Assembly (NCBI RefSeq): GCF_025766255.1
Contig: NW_026516822.1
Location: 24,036-88,035, forward strand
From: Zychaea mexicana
Taxonomy: Eukaryota > Mucoromycota > Mucoromycetes > Mucorales > Lichtheimiaceae
Reading direction: 5' to 3'
Length of the DNA: 64,000 bases
Positions 12,201 to 26,193 of the stretch are shown one piece after another. A program made the position numbers and the translations under genes. Each line of letters opens with the position of its first letter. Position 1 is the first letter of the stretch. The notes beneath the pieces are model-generated. The model had not been told where the DNA came from. It saw nothing but the letters and a program-made list of their open reading frames with translations, and ran no database searches.

Positions 12201-15200
12201 CTACATATCTTCGTCTATAAAGAAAGAGTCTAAGCTTCCTTGGAAGGTTCCTACTGAGGATGCCCTCGAATCCCTGGTTTGTTGCTTCTTCTTGACATCA
12301 TCAGATGCTACTGTGATCGGCTCGTCGTCATGGTCTTTTGGTGGTGGTGTCAGTTTTGGGGATTCATTTATGTCCAATTGTACGAGTGTTGGAGGTTCAG
12401 TTATGGTGTGACTTCTGGTTGGTGGTTCGGATAAAGGCATGGTTGGTTTAGAGGATGGTTCTTCCGACAAACGGCGTCGGGAAGGTAATTCGGTCGTAAG
12501 TGAGCTTCTAGGTCGAGTAGGAGGCTCTGCTGAGGCACGGCCTGGTCGAGGCGACGGTGTTTCATCCGGATCTTCGAAAAGAGTGCTGGACGAAGGGACT
12601 GGAATTGGCCTGTGAGGGTGTGTGGACATGCTAGAAGACCTGGCAAGATCTGCTGTCGTCGTAGATGAACTTCTTCTCATAAAGGACAGCAGTGTACGTC
12701 TGCGTGCGGGTGGAGAAAACTCTTGGTGCTGCTGCTGCTGCTTATGGTAATAATCATCCGACTTTTCCTTATGTTCAGCACTATGTATGCTTTCACGAGT
12801 AGGTGTAGTAACTTGCGTTGACGAGATTGATGACGCAGTTGATGTTGACGAAACTTCAAGTGACGGCTCCTTGACCGAGGAGTTGTTCGTAGATGTCGGG
12901 AGAGCAACGATAGCACGTCTATGAGCATACTCTTCATGAGCCTTGATAGCATCGTTCGAAAAGACAGTTTCGACGTTGCTAACCAAGTCTCGAATAAGCT
13001 TGTACGGATGCCGGTCGTGCAGATTTAATGTGCTTTCGACCTGTGGTCGTATCAGCACATGACAAAAACTCACAGCAAGATCATGTAGCATCTCTTCTGT
13101 TTCAGTTTTATCGCCTTTTGCTTCTGCTATTAATCTACAAATATAGCATCACATCTCAGATATTGTACCAGACATTTTTTTCGGTCCTTTTCCTGTTTTT
13201 ACCTGTGAAAATGCTCCAATAGTGCTTTTAGGGTATAAAAGTTCGATGATGGTAAGGTGGTTAATAGCTTTCTAACAGAAGCCATACGTGCAGCTTCATC
13301 AAGATGCTCTAATAAATTGTGTAAATGAAAACGCTTAGCAGCTACAATAACAACAGAGAGTACGTTAAATCACTTATCAATGCGGCACTATAGACTTACG
13401 ATTGGTATATAAAAGTTTGATGGGGTCATATAACTCAAATGTCAGTAGACATTCGGGTAGCTCCATAAGATATAAACGTATTAAAGATGCTAACACCATC
13501 ACGTCATATCGTTCTAGGTTTTGGTTCATCAAAACAAGAGAAAGTGATGGCATGTTCAACTTGTCTCGGGCTTCATGTGCTTGATCCAGTTGGATTTCTG
13601 TAGTCCACATTTTCGTTCGCTCTAGTAAATATGTTTCGATATATCAGTCAAATGTTACTCGGACAGGGTACCATGTGTCTCGCTACCTTCTTTGTAGATT
13701 TGTGAGAAACCTAGCAAATTATTTTCCATTGAATTTAGTATTTCCAGATGCTTTTAATTGGGAAGAAACAAAAAAACCAAAACCATTATTATGCAGCCGT
13801 AATACTTTAACAAAATTACTTACTAGATTCAATTGCTGAAAGACCTTGTGAAACTATTGGAGGTACAGCCACCTTATGGATTTGTGCATACTCTTCCAAC
13901 GGTACACCAAAGATTTGATCTGTTATATGTAATCAATCGTATACCATCGACTATGTTTTTAGTAATGGATAGAGTTGATGAAAGTGTTATTAGGAATATT
14001 TGACTTTCTCTTACCCATAGCAGCACCGTGAAAATAGTTGATATATAGAAGCGGACGTGGACAAAATCGCCCAGTGCGGTACTGTTCAACAATAAACTGT
14101 ACATCCTTGTCTGGTTTCAATGTTTCTTGATACAACATCATCCGATCATAGAGCTCTTTGTAAAACGGTATTGAGTTGGAGAGTATGGCAGCGGTGCTCA
14201 CGAATGCTACATAATATACACCATCAAGGGTGAGTGCTATGAGCACAACTTATCACGTAGTAGCTAAGTACAATGTGGAGCATACCTTGTTTTATTGTCT
14301 GTATGCGCTCGAGCTCGAGACTTTCCATTTCCTCATAGTGAGAGAACTAAATATACAAGATTAATGTTGATTCTTGCACATCCCTACCTCTCTCCCAGTT
14401 AACATGACTTTTACTTACCAATGCCTCTTCTGTTTCCATTCTTATGAGATCCACTTCTTTGACACAGCTGCGATACACTTTGTCTGCATGATCCATTTCT
14501 TGAATCGCTCGGTAGCATGCATCTTCTATCGAGCCATTATTGGATCGTCCCCAACGCCCAAACAGTGAGCCCATTCCACTTGATGTAGAATCGAATGATT
14601 TACTTTGCTCGGCGAGATATTCCGAGTAAGATGTGCCCGGCATGCCGATCGTCGGATACTCAACAGTATATCGAGCATCTTTGGAAAAGTCGTTCGAAGG
14701 AGAGTAGGAGGCGACGGAAGAGGAAGAGGAGGCAGTGGCAGATGACGGTCTCAAATATCCTTGGACGAGAAGCGCCTGACAGAGTGTGACCGAGTCTTTC
14801 TCTGGATCGTCGAACATCGGACCAAGATCGATAGTAATTGACCAGCCACTCACATTGCTGTGGCGTGAGGAAACCTCATCCTGATTTTGCTGAGATTGTT
14901 GAAGTATATGCTCCACAATGGCTTGTCCACTTAACCCATCCAACTGTTCCAAAATCCGAGATAGTTTTTTGCGCGTAAACATCCAGTCATGAACCCAAAT
15001 AGGGTCGTCTGGGTGCTTATACTCTGGGCATATCCCTTGCAATGCTCGACATTTTTCAACATAGGTTGCGCTCGCTTGATCCAGCACCTTGGCAGAGTCG
15101 ATAAACTGTGTAATCTTGTCATCCATCATTTTCTTGGCTTGTGTGACGATGCGCTTATATCTGCTGGAGAAACGTCCTAGCGGATCAAGTACAGTGTTTG

Positions 15201-15558
15201 TCAAGTTGTTGCCGCGCTGTCGGTGTGTGTTGGCAGAATCGCTGCTTTCTGCGCGTACGACTTCGAAGCATTTCTTGAGCCCGGCTCCAATGTCTCGATC
15301 GAACGCTTTGTCATTGCTGCTGCTTGTTGTCGTTGCTGAGTTAAGCGATTGTTGGTCGAGAGCAGTCAATTGGTTGGCGTACGTCTGCTCGACAGCTGCT
15401 CGTTTTTGAAGGTAGTCGGCGATCACCTGATTTTCTTCAATGGATTGTTGAAGCTTTTGATGAAGGACAATGAGTCCGTGAGAAAAGTCTGGAATGCCGT
15501 TTTGTGAAGCATTGGGTGACCAAAAGGAAGCGTAAAATGGGTAACGGTGATGATGCAT
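12201..15558 (-). CDS. Rgd2-like F-BAR / DEP / RhoGAP protein
   Basis: Eight exons (15558-14419, 14346-14286, 14236-14015, 13919-13824, 13710-13687, 13621-13400, 13341-13203, 13134-12201) encode 945 residues in consistent phase. The N-terminus is an F-BAR region (YASFWSPN, LHQKLQQSIEENQVIADYLQKRAAVEQ, YANQL). A DEP-like insertion near residues 255-315 (LCQALLVQGYLRP, YTVEYP) interrupts it. The second F-BAR half has RMMLYQETLKPDKDVQFIVEQYRTGR. The RhoGAP part starts at FGVPLEEYAQIHK and includes MWTTEIQLDQAHEARDKLNMP and LASLIRLYLMELPECLL. The canonical GIFR arginine-finger motif is absent. This layout is that of Rgd2-type GAPs, which bind membrane and act on Rho GTPases in polarity and wall integrity. 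The 24-nt exon is the weakest splice choice. The C-terminal 250 residues are Ser/Pro-rich and disordered. The start at 15558 is the first true ATG. Confidence 0.85.
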
Positions 15559-16809
15559 TTGATATATAGACAAAGGGAACAAAAAGCGAAAAAATATACT
15601 ATTAGGTAAAGGTGTATATTATAGTTATGAAGCGGTTATGCTGAGAAAAGAAAAGCATTTCATGCGTTTGCTGTGCACTGCCTGCCTCTTTTGGAGACTA
15701 GTAGGCTGGTCAGTGTTACTCGAAAGTCAGTCAGCTCATCTTACTTCTCAAGGGAATCACCCCAGTTATTGGAATGTTTATAGAAAAGTTGATTTTTTAT
15801 GGCCAAAACAAATGTCTTTATGTATGACAAAGCCTACCAAGCATATGCGCTTACTGTAAATATCCACTAATGCCAGTGGCGATGCACAAGAAGACTGTTG
15901 TCAGATACACAAGTTCATCAAGCGGAGCGGATTTATGAATGCGTGTTTTAAGTCTGCACCAGCAGTGTATCGAAAGTACGTAAAAGCAAAGTGAGCTGTA
16001 TTCAACCGTCCGCTTAGTACTGTGTATAGCTGTTGAATAAACATCGAGTGCGTGTTATGGTGCATAGTATTATATACAAGCTTGCTCCATGGCATTGATA
16101 CAGAGTCCACGACTAATTAAAGTTAATTTGATTTTGTTGTCATGACAACATAGTTTCATCCCGCAACAAGTTGCCATACCTTGCACTACATGATCTGTTA
16201 CGACCATCTTCACGCTTGATTCTCTACACCATATAAAAAAGCTCTGCTTGTTATTAGCAGAAGCATATACGGATTTAATAGTTAATCTGTCAGTTTCATA
16301 TATAATTAGAAACGGTATTAATTATTTTCAAGTTTTTAGACCATTTTACGTTTTACTAACATTTTCTGATCATCAAGCGGTAGCTTTTGTAAGTTAGTAG
16401 AGATATTCCGCAATACAGTGATACAATTATGATCGTCAAACACCACGGTTTAGATACGATAATCGTTTGTCCAGTCTCACGCAAGTTTTTTAAGAAAGCG
16501 TTGATGTTTTTCTGTAGTGTGCTGTGTGTGTGACACGAAATCAGTATGTCGCTTAGCAAATGTTTATCGATGCTTTTTAGGTGCCTCACGCAGGACAGCA
16601 CCCCTTTGCCCAGCATTTTGAAGCCCGCTTTTGCTTATGAACAAGCGCGGCACCTACATATCTTCTACAGCCATACCAACACTTTTTTTACCGCAACTCT
16701 TTTCTTCTTCCTCTCCTTCTTTTCAATTAAAAAGCGGCCTTGCAGTAATTGTGTTTGGTTCCCTAGTCACTTTCTAATCTTCAAGCCCTCGATTCATAAA
16801 GCCCCCATA
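15559..16809. promoter_or_regulatory. Divergent promoter region, RhoGAP / Vps8
   Basis: This 1.25-kb gap lies between two genes transcribed away from each other. A pyrimidine-rich leader (about 16,690-16,740) precedes the Vps8 start. No other gene, RNA or repeat was recognised. Confidence 0.5.
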
Positions 16810-19800
16810 ATGGATGCGAGGTCACAGTCTGTCGAAGACTTTGACCGCGAAAGCAGTAGTAGCAGTAGCACCAACACCGACAACAACCATCTCGCACCTA
16901 CTTCCATGGAGCGGACCAGCAGTACAAACACCATAAAGTTTCGTAACAACTACGATGCGCTGTTAAAAGAAGTGCTAGAAGAGACTTCTGAAGACGAAGA
17001 CGAAGACCTTTTAAACAACATTGACATTGACATTGACATTGATACCGCTACAGCCGAACTGCCTGACGAACTTCGTGCAGCACTGGAAGATCGGCAAATT
17101 GCGGACAAGTATCTCGCTACTCTCAAAAATTATATGAGCCATCGCCGATCGCACTCACTTGGCTCAACCACCAGTCTCAAGGGCGACTACTCGAGGTGAG
17201 TAGTAAGAAAGTGCGAGGAAGGAGCGAGGAAAACATGTATGCGTGGTGATAGTGTGCAAGAGAGTGAAGGACCGACCGACATAACATTTTCTTATATAAC
17301 AACTCACTATTTATGCAGCCCCAATACCCCGATACAGCCAACGTTTTCGCATCATCAACAGCCAAAACCATTTTTTCGTGCACAACCCGACCCACTTTCT
17401 AGAATTCTCGATGCTGTGCCTTATCATACCCGTCTTGTCAATGGTGTCCAACCCTTGACCGTACTCGAGCAAAAGTTTCATGCGCTACGTATTCCCGAAC
17501 TTGATTTACCAACCGTCGCGGACGGCATTATCCAATCGCGTCTTGGCGACCTATACAAAATACAAGACGAACTTAATATCCACCTACACGGCGGTCCGCT
17601 CGTGAAAAATACCAGCATGGCGTATAAGATCGGTGAAAAGAAGAAGCATAAAGTCATGAATCTACTGGATGAAATTAGCAAAGAAATAGGCCTCTACGAA
17701 GAATTTGTAAAGCGAGGTAAGTGACTTACTTCTTGGTCGTCCCAGCTCCCACCGCTTCGTCCAGATTGTCAGTTATAAGTATTGATATATTTCTGTCTTC
17801 ATTCAGCACACTATTTGACGCTGGAGAGTATTTTGAATGAAGTGGATAGTGGTGATGAAGAATATTACCCTGAGGATAATGAGACTATGTTGACCGATTC
17901 GAGTCTGAATCATTTCGTACGTTTTATTAGTCTCTTGATCGGCATCTTTCTGTTGCATGGTATTTTAGTGAAAGGCATATTGGGATATTAATTATACGCT
18001 GTCAATAGGAATCGTCTTCGGATATATCACGCGCAACACCAGGCACTCCGGTTTCACCAGCAACATTCTCGCCTACACCTTCAGCTATCACATCCAAAAC
18101 GCCTCGACGAATTTCATCTAATCCAGCTCTCTCCTTATCGGCTGAGCAGCAAGCAAAACTGACTAACGCAGTAGTCATGCGATCCGCTTCTGAACAAGAT
18201 AACCGAAGTGTATCTCGACAATCTTCAGAATTCGGTACATTTGCTTCTGATCGATCACCTTCTGTATCGCTTAATGTTGAGGATGTCGAACCTTGGGAGG
18301 CATTTAAATGGACGTCCCTTAAAAAGATATCGGATCAATTGTATGCTGATGAGATGAGACGACATAATGGCCTTGTATCAGTAGTAGCCGTAAGTTTCAT
18401 CGTAATAAATGTTCTAATTGGGAATACTTGCTCACCGATTGTCTCTTTCTAGGTAAGCGGCGTAATAGCAATTGGCACTACTCGAAGTTTGGTGTTCGTG
18501 TATGACTATTCGCAAAACTTAAAGTGTATTTTGGGCGACAGTGCACGGGGTATGTGGATGTTAGTGCTGGAGGAGGGGAAAAAGAGATGCATACTAAATA
18601 GCATGTGAAACATAAACATAGCTGTGGAGATCGGCTCCGTGACATCTCTGGCAATATCTGCAGACCACACAACAATCGCTTCTGGCCATAGTCAGGGCTA
18701 CATTGTAGTGTGGGATATCAACAAGCCTGCCAATCCAGTTCGAATCATCGATCCAATACCAGCCAGCCAGGCAACAAAGTCATTAAATGCTCAGCAACAT
18801 CAACAACAACAAACGCTACGAAAAGAAGGTCATGTTAAAGGAGCAGCGATTCTTCATATCGGATTTGTTGGTGTGAAAAAATCCGATATTGTATCAGGAG
18901 ACGACCAGGGCATGGCCTTTTACCATGTATTATACAAGGTTGTAATGGTAAATGCTGTCGACACTACGCGTATCCTCGGTCGGTATCAGAACCTTTCATT
19001 TCCTGGACTGGACAATGGAGGCATGGGCGAAATGCCAAAGCCGAGAAGACCCAGCACCGTGTTTGCCATGCAGCCGCTGCCTTTGGGTCAAATAGCCCAT
19101 CCCGCAGAAAATTTTGGTCTCGTAGCTTTGCTTACGCCTTACAAAATGATCATTGTTGGTCTCAAACCGACGCCTCAGACCCAGTACAAATATTTGAAAC
19201 CTAAAGGCGCTCCAGCAATCACAACCTCGTCGACCGCCGAGAATAACAACGACCATCCAGACGCTGAATCCAGGCAACAACAATCACAGCAACAGCAGCA
19301 GCAAGAAACGAGGGACGAGCAATTTGGCAACAAAACGCCCAGCGAGAATCTCGCGGGATGTCTGGCTTGGCTTCCAGTGATGAAATCGGATATATCAGGC
19401 GAGTCAACTGGCGTCAAAGGTAAGCTACTAGGCCAGTAAAGATGAAAATCTTGAGATAAAGAAGTATGTTAATGATCTTTTGCAAATAGATAAGGGTGCC
19501 AAACCTACTACCGCACCTAATGATCCTATGCTGGCTTTTTCGTGGGGAAACCATCTACTTATTCTTCGCGTCGGAATCGAGAGTCCAGATGGCCCCCATG
19601 CGCCGGTTCGAGGTGCTCGCAACACAAGCAGTAATAAGAACAAGCGTGGAAGCAAGCTGGAATTTGTAAAATATGGCGAACACAAATGTCGGGACGTGAT
19701 TGTCGGTCTGCAATGGATTAACAGACAGGTACGTTCCTAGGGGCCCCTGACAGAGCTTCTTTTTCTCTCTTTTCCAAATATACTTATGCAAGCACATAGA

Positions 19801-22800
19801 TTTTGGTTCTTATAACACCCAATGAAGAGATGATACTCTTTGATCCGAAAAATATGGTTGAGACCGAAAGAGCCAGTATTCGAAACAAACAACTTGTCTA
19901 CCATGATCGTTTTAATTCACCGTTGGGCGACCTGGTGACCGAAACTACTACGGCTCCTGCTCAAACGCAGCAACTTCAACAGCAGTCAGGTCTTGGTATC
20001 AATGACGTGTTTACGCCATACAGGACTGTTGAAATGGCATACTATCATTCGATAAGGGCCTATAAAGGAAAACTTTTCTTATTGGTAAGTGAGGTTTACG
20101 TTGCTGATGAAAGAGTTTCTCTTATCAACGTGCTTCAAACATGTTAATATTCCCTTGAATTTTCAAAGGGACTGAACAAACTTTATATCGGTGCACTGCT
20201 GTCTTGGGCAGATCGGATAATTGCTCTTGTTCGCGCTGGCGACTTTTTAGAAGGCATTGAGCTTGCGACACTCTTCTACAACGGCAGATATACCCAGACC
20301 GTTGTTGGTTTACCCGAAGACGAGAAAGCTCGCAAGTACACGGTGGGCGAGAAACTGAAAGAGCTATTGGATGCATCCCTGAACTATACTTTCTCACCTA
20401 CACGAACGTACGAAGGTATGGCTGACGAGGCTGCTGATGGCGTCGGTGGCGGCGGTGGTGCTGTCTTATTCAAAGACCTTGCCTCTGGATGCACAAAGGC
20501 GTGTCTCTCGATGGATAATCTGGAGTACTTGTTCGATGTGGCCTACGAACGATTTGTCGAGTCAGATGTGCGTGGTATCTTCCTCGAAGTCTTGGAACCG
20601 TATATTCTGCAGGACAAGGTATCGGATATTCCACCTGCTGTCATGAAGGATCTGGTGAACCATTATTGTTCCAAACGCATGTTGGCACAGCTGGAACAAA
20701 TTATTTGGCACGTGAACCCACAATGTCTGGATATCGATCAAATCGTAAGCGTCTGCCATCGAGAAGGACTCTATGAAGCAATGATGTATGTATGGAACAG
20801 AAGCATGGATGACTACGTCAGCCCTGTGGTGGAAATGCTCAAAGTGATTCGATCCGTGATTAAAGATGAGAGCACAAGGCTTGCCGTGTCCCAAGAATTC
20901 AATCATTATCCCACCGGTGAGCGCACGCGTCTCACGAGTGCTGCTAGTGGTAGCACAATGGAGTTGGTTGTAGACGAGCCAGAGGAGATCACAACTAGTC
21001 CTCGGAAAAGTGCAGAAAAGCTGTTTGACTATTTCAAGCTTATCCTCACAGGACGGACATTCCCGGATGGCTTACCCATGGCTACTTCAAAAGCAAACGA
21101 AGCACGAAGCGCTGTTTACTCTTTCGTGTTCTCCGGACGCTGTGTCATCTGGCCAAAAATTGGTGGTAGTCTGGTATTAACTGCGGACGACGATGATCAA
21201 ATGTCCGAGCCAACATACCCGTACCTACGTCTACTTCTACGATTTAGCACCAAGAAATTCTTAGAAGCACTGGAGATCGCATTCGAGGATCCATGGCTGA
21301 ACGGCGGTGAAGATATTTTGACTTCAACATTAGAGGAGGATCTGCAAGGAAAGGTCATTTCGCGCCAAATCATTGTGAACACCCTTTTGGACGTCATGGG
21401 AGGAGGACACTCAGGCAACGGACTTCCACTTCCCCCTCCACGACCAAAACAGTCGATATCCGCATCGACCGTGCACTCTTTCAGCAACCACGGAACGAGT
21501 TCGACCAACACGACAGTGGATCGCGAAAACGAAAGCCTAATACAGCTTTATATGTTTATCGCTTCCAATCTTCACAAGTACACGACATTTATCCTATTAC
21601 CGCCAACCACACTGCATAACATTCTTGTCCGTTTATCTGACGATCACGACCCCAACACACGACAAGAGCGCCAAGCAGCCGTTCAAAGTCTGCTCACAGT
21701 ATACAAGCCCATGAATCCGGATCAAATGGTTTCTTACTACGAAGATGCAGGGTTCTGGCAAGTTTTGGAAAGCGTTTATCGACGTGAAAAGAAATACGGC
21801 AAGCTCGTAGAGGCGAATCTCAAGGATGATGAACGACGGACAGAAGTTTTTGATACCGTGTACCGATTGCTGGATGAACGATCGGATTTGAATGACAAGA
21901 AGCGAAGCGAAGTCAAGAGCATTTTCATGATCCGGATATCACAGTTCGTTGAAATAGACGGACAGAAAACAGCTGAGATCGTGGAGGCGTTTTTTAACAG
22001 CAGCCATGAGGAGGCTGTTCGTCGGTTAGAAGAAGATCAAGAGTTCGACGACGAGGAGTATCACGACACGGCCAATCAACGTGTCTTCCTGTACCTTCGC
22101 GGCTTACTAGAACCAGCTACAGACGTGGACGAGATGGAAAAGGCAGCAGCGACCAACAAGGTGTATGCGCCTCCGGCAATACCTAATGTCAGCACATCCA
22201 TCCACGAACGATATCTCGAGCTTATGTGCCGCTTCGACCCCTCCGGAGTATACGACTACCTCAATACCAAGCTCGTGAATGACGTGAATCTAGACGCTGT
22301 GCTAAAGAGCTGCGAAGAGTACGAAGTCATTGATGCGGTGGTATGGATTATGGAAAAGAGCGGCAATACTCAAGGCGCGTTGGAGAAGATGCTCAGTGTA
22401 GCAAAAGAAAAAGTAGAGGCGATACTACAGATAATTCGAGATCACACTCATGCCAAGAGTGTGTGGACGTTTGAAGAGCAAGGTGTTGTCAGCAGCTGCC
22501 TTATCGGCTTAAATGGCGTACTACGAGTTGGAACACGATTATGCGAAAACAGCAGCAACAGCCACTCTGCTGCCGACGAACACGACGATCATGTCGAGTC
22601 GCTATGGTTCCGCCTACTTGATTCATATGTCGAGTCTTCAATCGAGGTACTTAATGCGCTGACCGCAGCAACTAAACCACGAGGGTTACAGCAACACATT
22701 GTCTCGTCCTTCAAATCGTTGGTACAGTCCATCTTAACGCATCTCCTACTATCGACTTCTCCACAAGTATCGTTGCCACGGCTATTGTCAAGGCTCATCG

Positions 22801-23459
22801 AGTCTCAGGCACGAGGTGAAAACACCTTTGCAGATTTTCGCGATATCTTCCGAAGCATGCTGGACACGTACAAATACGAAGGAAAACTCCTAGAAATGAC
22901 CAATCGACTTTTTGACCGAGATCTCTTCAAAGGCGTTGAAGATATGGTGCGCGGTAAAGGACGAGGATGGCGGCCACGGCGCGCTGTCTGCGACATCTGC
23001 GGTGAAGGTATCCTCGATATCTCGCTTTTGGAGCAACCATTGGCTTGGAATCTGGATGATGATGAAGACGACAACGATGAGAGCAAGGTTAAGGTCATTG
23101 AAGATGCTGGTAAAGACGGTGACGACGCGGATGCCGAAAAGTCAGGCAAAGAACAGCCGCTAGATGTACAGAATAATAGGGATATCATGGTATTCCGCTG
23201 CACTCACGCCTATCATCGACAATGTCTCGAGTCAACGCGACAGTCAAGTGGCGAGGATCGATGGCAATGTGTTATCTGTCACCATGGCGAAACTGCAAAA
23301 GAAGACCAGCAACAAGTGCGACTGCAGGAACAGCAGCAGCGACAACAGCAAAGCAATACCGATGAAGAAGTACAAGAGCAAGTCCAGGAACAAGAGCCAC
23401 CACCGCCACCTAAAAAGGAGAGCAAGGGGAAGGAGCGTGCAGTAGTATCACCTCATTAA
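16810..23459 (+). CDS. VPS8: Vps8, CORVET complex subunit (WD40 and RING-H2)
   Basis: Nine exons (16810-17195, 17319-17716, 17807-17916, 18009-18389, 18453-18549, 18622-19419, 19490-19728, 19800-20084, 20169-23459) encode 1994 residues with matching phases. After an acidic Ser-rich N-terminus, WD40-type blades begin at VSGVIAIGTTRSLVFVYDY and SVTSLAISADHTTIASGHSQGYIVVWDI, the hallmark of Vps8. A long alpha-solenoid follows (LNKLYIGALLSWADRIIALV and onward). The C-terminus has a RING-H2-like zinc site: CDICGEGILD, then CTHAYHRQCLE, then WQCVICH. About 60 acidic residues are inserted between its first and second halves. Vps8 is the Rab5-binding subunit of the CORVET tether at early endosomes. 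Length exceeds yeast Vps8 (1274 residues) because of disordered inserts and a Gln-rich tail. Start chosen at MDARSQ, where the Ser/acidic region opens. Confidence 0.9.
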
Positions 23460-23797
23460 TTTGTAATACCATGTCTATATGTATACCGTTTGTTTGGTTT
23501 GTTTATACTTGAAAAGAGTGTTTACAAGAACATAGAAGAATCTAGTAGTCTAAAGAATTATGCATTCAAGGTGTGTGCGCGTGTTGTGGATGTTTAATGG
23601 GGTTTAGCAGGGGAGGGGGAGGGTGTTGTTTTTTTACAAGAGGGGGATAAAATGAGATGGGTGGAATTGTGAGTGTGTGTATTTGTAGTAGGAAGAAGAA
23701 ACGTGTGTTAATGTGTGCAGTTGTGGGATGACAAAGAAGAAAACAGTTGTACAGATGAAATTGAGAAAAGATAAAAAGTAAGAAACAATTGACAGGA
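23460..23797. other. Convergent intergenic region, G/T-rich
   Basis: This is the 3' flank shared by Vps8 and the carrier gene. It has G-rich and TG-rich low-complexity runs (about 23,570-23,700) and no recognisable gene. Confidence 0.5.
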
Positions 23798-25447
23798 TTA
23801 TTTTGGAAGAAGCTTTGCTGCTACCTCAGAGGGTGGCCACTCCCCTCGGTTCCGCAATGCTTCTTCCACATGCAAGATTTGTTCATAAATAACGAACATG
23901 ACGGCGCTCTGCAAACTGGTCCAAAACACCCGCGGTCCAACGCCTCTAAATAAGCCGCCCAGCCCATGGTTTTTATAGTTCCACATCATGCCTTCGAGAA
24001 TGCCGCTGTAATGCTTCGGCCCCATCTGCTGGTTATTTGAGGGACCGGTACTTGATGGTGGGTTATTTGAACCTGATCCGCCTTTCTTCTTGCTTTGCTG
24101 TGTCTGTAATAACGTCTTCATAAGATCTAACGGTGTTGTTATAGCGCCGGCAAGGCCGCCTGCCATCGAACCCGTCAATAAGTCAACGCCGATGGGTAAG
24201 TGTTCGCCATCGTACTGCTTTTTAGCGAATTTTTTGAATTGTTCTATTTTACCCCCCCATCCTTGATTAGTACTATGTCCGTAGCCTTAACCGTATCGAA
24301 TCCAACCAACAGCCCAATGACTAACCATAACATGCAAACTGTAAAGCGGAATAGGGAACGTCGCGAAGAATTGTAGCAGTGAATCCATGGAACAATGCAC
24401 CGAATCCATCGTATTTTACAATCTATTTACAAGAGTGTCAGTATCATTACTATGCAAGCTCCAATTTCAAAATCCATATAATTCATCCCCTTCTATAGAC
24501 CCTATCCATATTTCCTCGAAGGATTGTTATACTAATATCGTATATAAACATACCACTTTAGTTGCATGCCAAGTGCCTCGGTAGTTGTACCCACTTATAA
24601 AATGAGGGTTGTTATATCGACCTTGGAGTTGCATACGTGTTTTCAAGACTTCAGAAGGGACGTAGAATACAGATGCCAAAAGGTCGCCAAGGGAACCAGC
24701 CGTCAAGTGAGAAACCACTTCTGGCACATTATAACCTGTCAAAGTCCGTTTCGTAAATTCATAAGCGCTGAAATAAAGTGTTGTCGCAGGAACTAAAAGC
24801 AGTACACATGAGATACGTCATCTGAAAGTTTAGTTTACGTATGTTTATACTTGTTTAGTGGACCTCTCTGGTAACCCCTAGTCTCAAGGCCCATACTCAA
24901 CAAAGACAAAGAAAACAAAAACTCACGAGATCCGAGCATAGCAGGTGTAATGCCTGCATACAGTCCTCGTAATACACCTTCTTCCTTCCAAATGAGTCTG
25001 TATGCTTGCACCATGTTGTGGTATTTTGAAGGTCGGTGATGGGGTTGTCCTTGCACACGAGTTTTAACGGTATCTACGCTATATTTGTACACATGAAGTT
25101 AATTTCTCTGCTTAATATTCCTCTCACTCTGATCGACAATACCTGTGCATCATGAAATCGCCAGAAGCGCCACCGATCGCACCAGCAACAATCGTCTAAG
25201 AAAACGCGCGTCAGTTGAGTGTTTGCATAAGCTTTTTTTTAGTTGGGTGGAAGGGAACGACGACAACGACGGCATCAATAACAACGTCTTTGCGCGATCC
25301 ATTCGTGTTAAACACCCAAGAGGTGAAAAAAAGCGTGAGGCTTACATCAAAATACGGTGGAAAATTTATGTTGGCATCCAGCCGTGTTGACGGTATATTG
25401 AGATGCTTCCCACTAGCTTCCGGACTCGGAGCATCAGAAGCATGCAT
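23798..25447 (-). CDS. Mitochondrial carrier family protein, Mme1/YMR166C-like
   Basis: Six exons (25447-25346, 25195-25143, 25078-24927, 24792-24554, 24422-24326, 24243-23798) join in phase to give 362 residues. Three carrier repeats are seen. The first has the signature [10 protein letters not shown], split across an intron. The second has [35 protein letters not shown] in two blocks. The third has [25 protein letters not shown]. The block [20 protein letters not shown] is close to yeast YMR166C, described as the inner-membrane magnesium exporter Mme1. Substrate assignment is by similarity only. A Ser/Gly/Asn-rich loop in the third repeat ([14 protein letters not shown]) is an insertion. 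The first repeat lacks the usual proline of PX(D/E)XX(K/R). The ATG at 25447 is the first ATG of the first exon; upstream only a TTG is in frame. Confidence 0.85.
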
Positions 25448-26193
25448 TGAACGATCGAGCTTTGACAAGAAATATAGTAAATATAGCAGAATACTTCCCC
25501 ACGCTTGGGAGGCAACGCATCAGTCTAAAGTCCGGAGTCTAAATCGGTCCGATGAGTGATACTGAATTTCATGTGGATTGCTTTTCCTTGCGGCTTGCAC
25601 ACTTTTTCTTTGACCCAGCACTTCTACACAATTGGTGAACTCTTGCAGCTTCCTGAATTATGCTACTGGAGTCGTCTATGGCAAAAATTTTAGATAACAC
25701 TCGTGCTCTTATCGTTGTATCTGGGTCGGCGGTGGCGATACCTGTGCACCATGAAGTATGTATAGTACTCTGTACGTTACGCGTCTACTGGACATTCTAT
25801 ATGAAAGACAATATCTTATCCCTTCTTACGGATTTTTTCTGTTGGCATAACCACAGAAATATATTTTTCGATGCCACACCAATGCTTTTATGCATCACGA
25901 TTTGCGTCGTGACGTTTTGACGTCCAACTTAGCTAATGCTGGTGGATCAACCATACCAACAGTTGCCAGGACAGTATCCCTTCAATGTCTTCTTCCATGT
26001 ATTAAGTCACATGAAGGAGGATAAGCGGTTCCCTCGTGTACTCACACAGTTCATGCACTGATGATATAAGACGAGCTGTCTTTATGGCCATCGAACCCGG
26101 TGAATTGTAGATCCGTAGAACTCCGGTACGTCCCTGAAGTGAGCGTTTTAGGTTTCTGACAGCCTTGAAAGCCTACTTGATCAGCAAAGATAA
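25448..26193. promoter_or_regulatory. Divergent promoter region, carrier / RNA helicase
   Basis: This 746-nt stretch lies between divergent genes. A segment near 25,738-25,760 resembles the carrier splice-site region at 25,139-25,158, possibly a decayed duplicate, but it is too short to call. No other feature was seen. Confidence 0.45.

Noticed and set aside
13711..13760. An alternative acceptor giving HLEILNSMENNLLGF before the RhoGAP micro-exon
   Set aside because: It would be phase 0 while the only donor is phase 1, so it shifts the frame.
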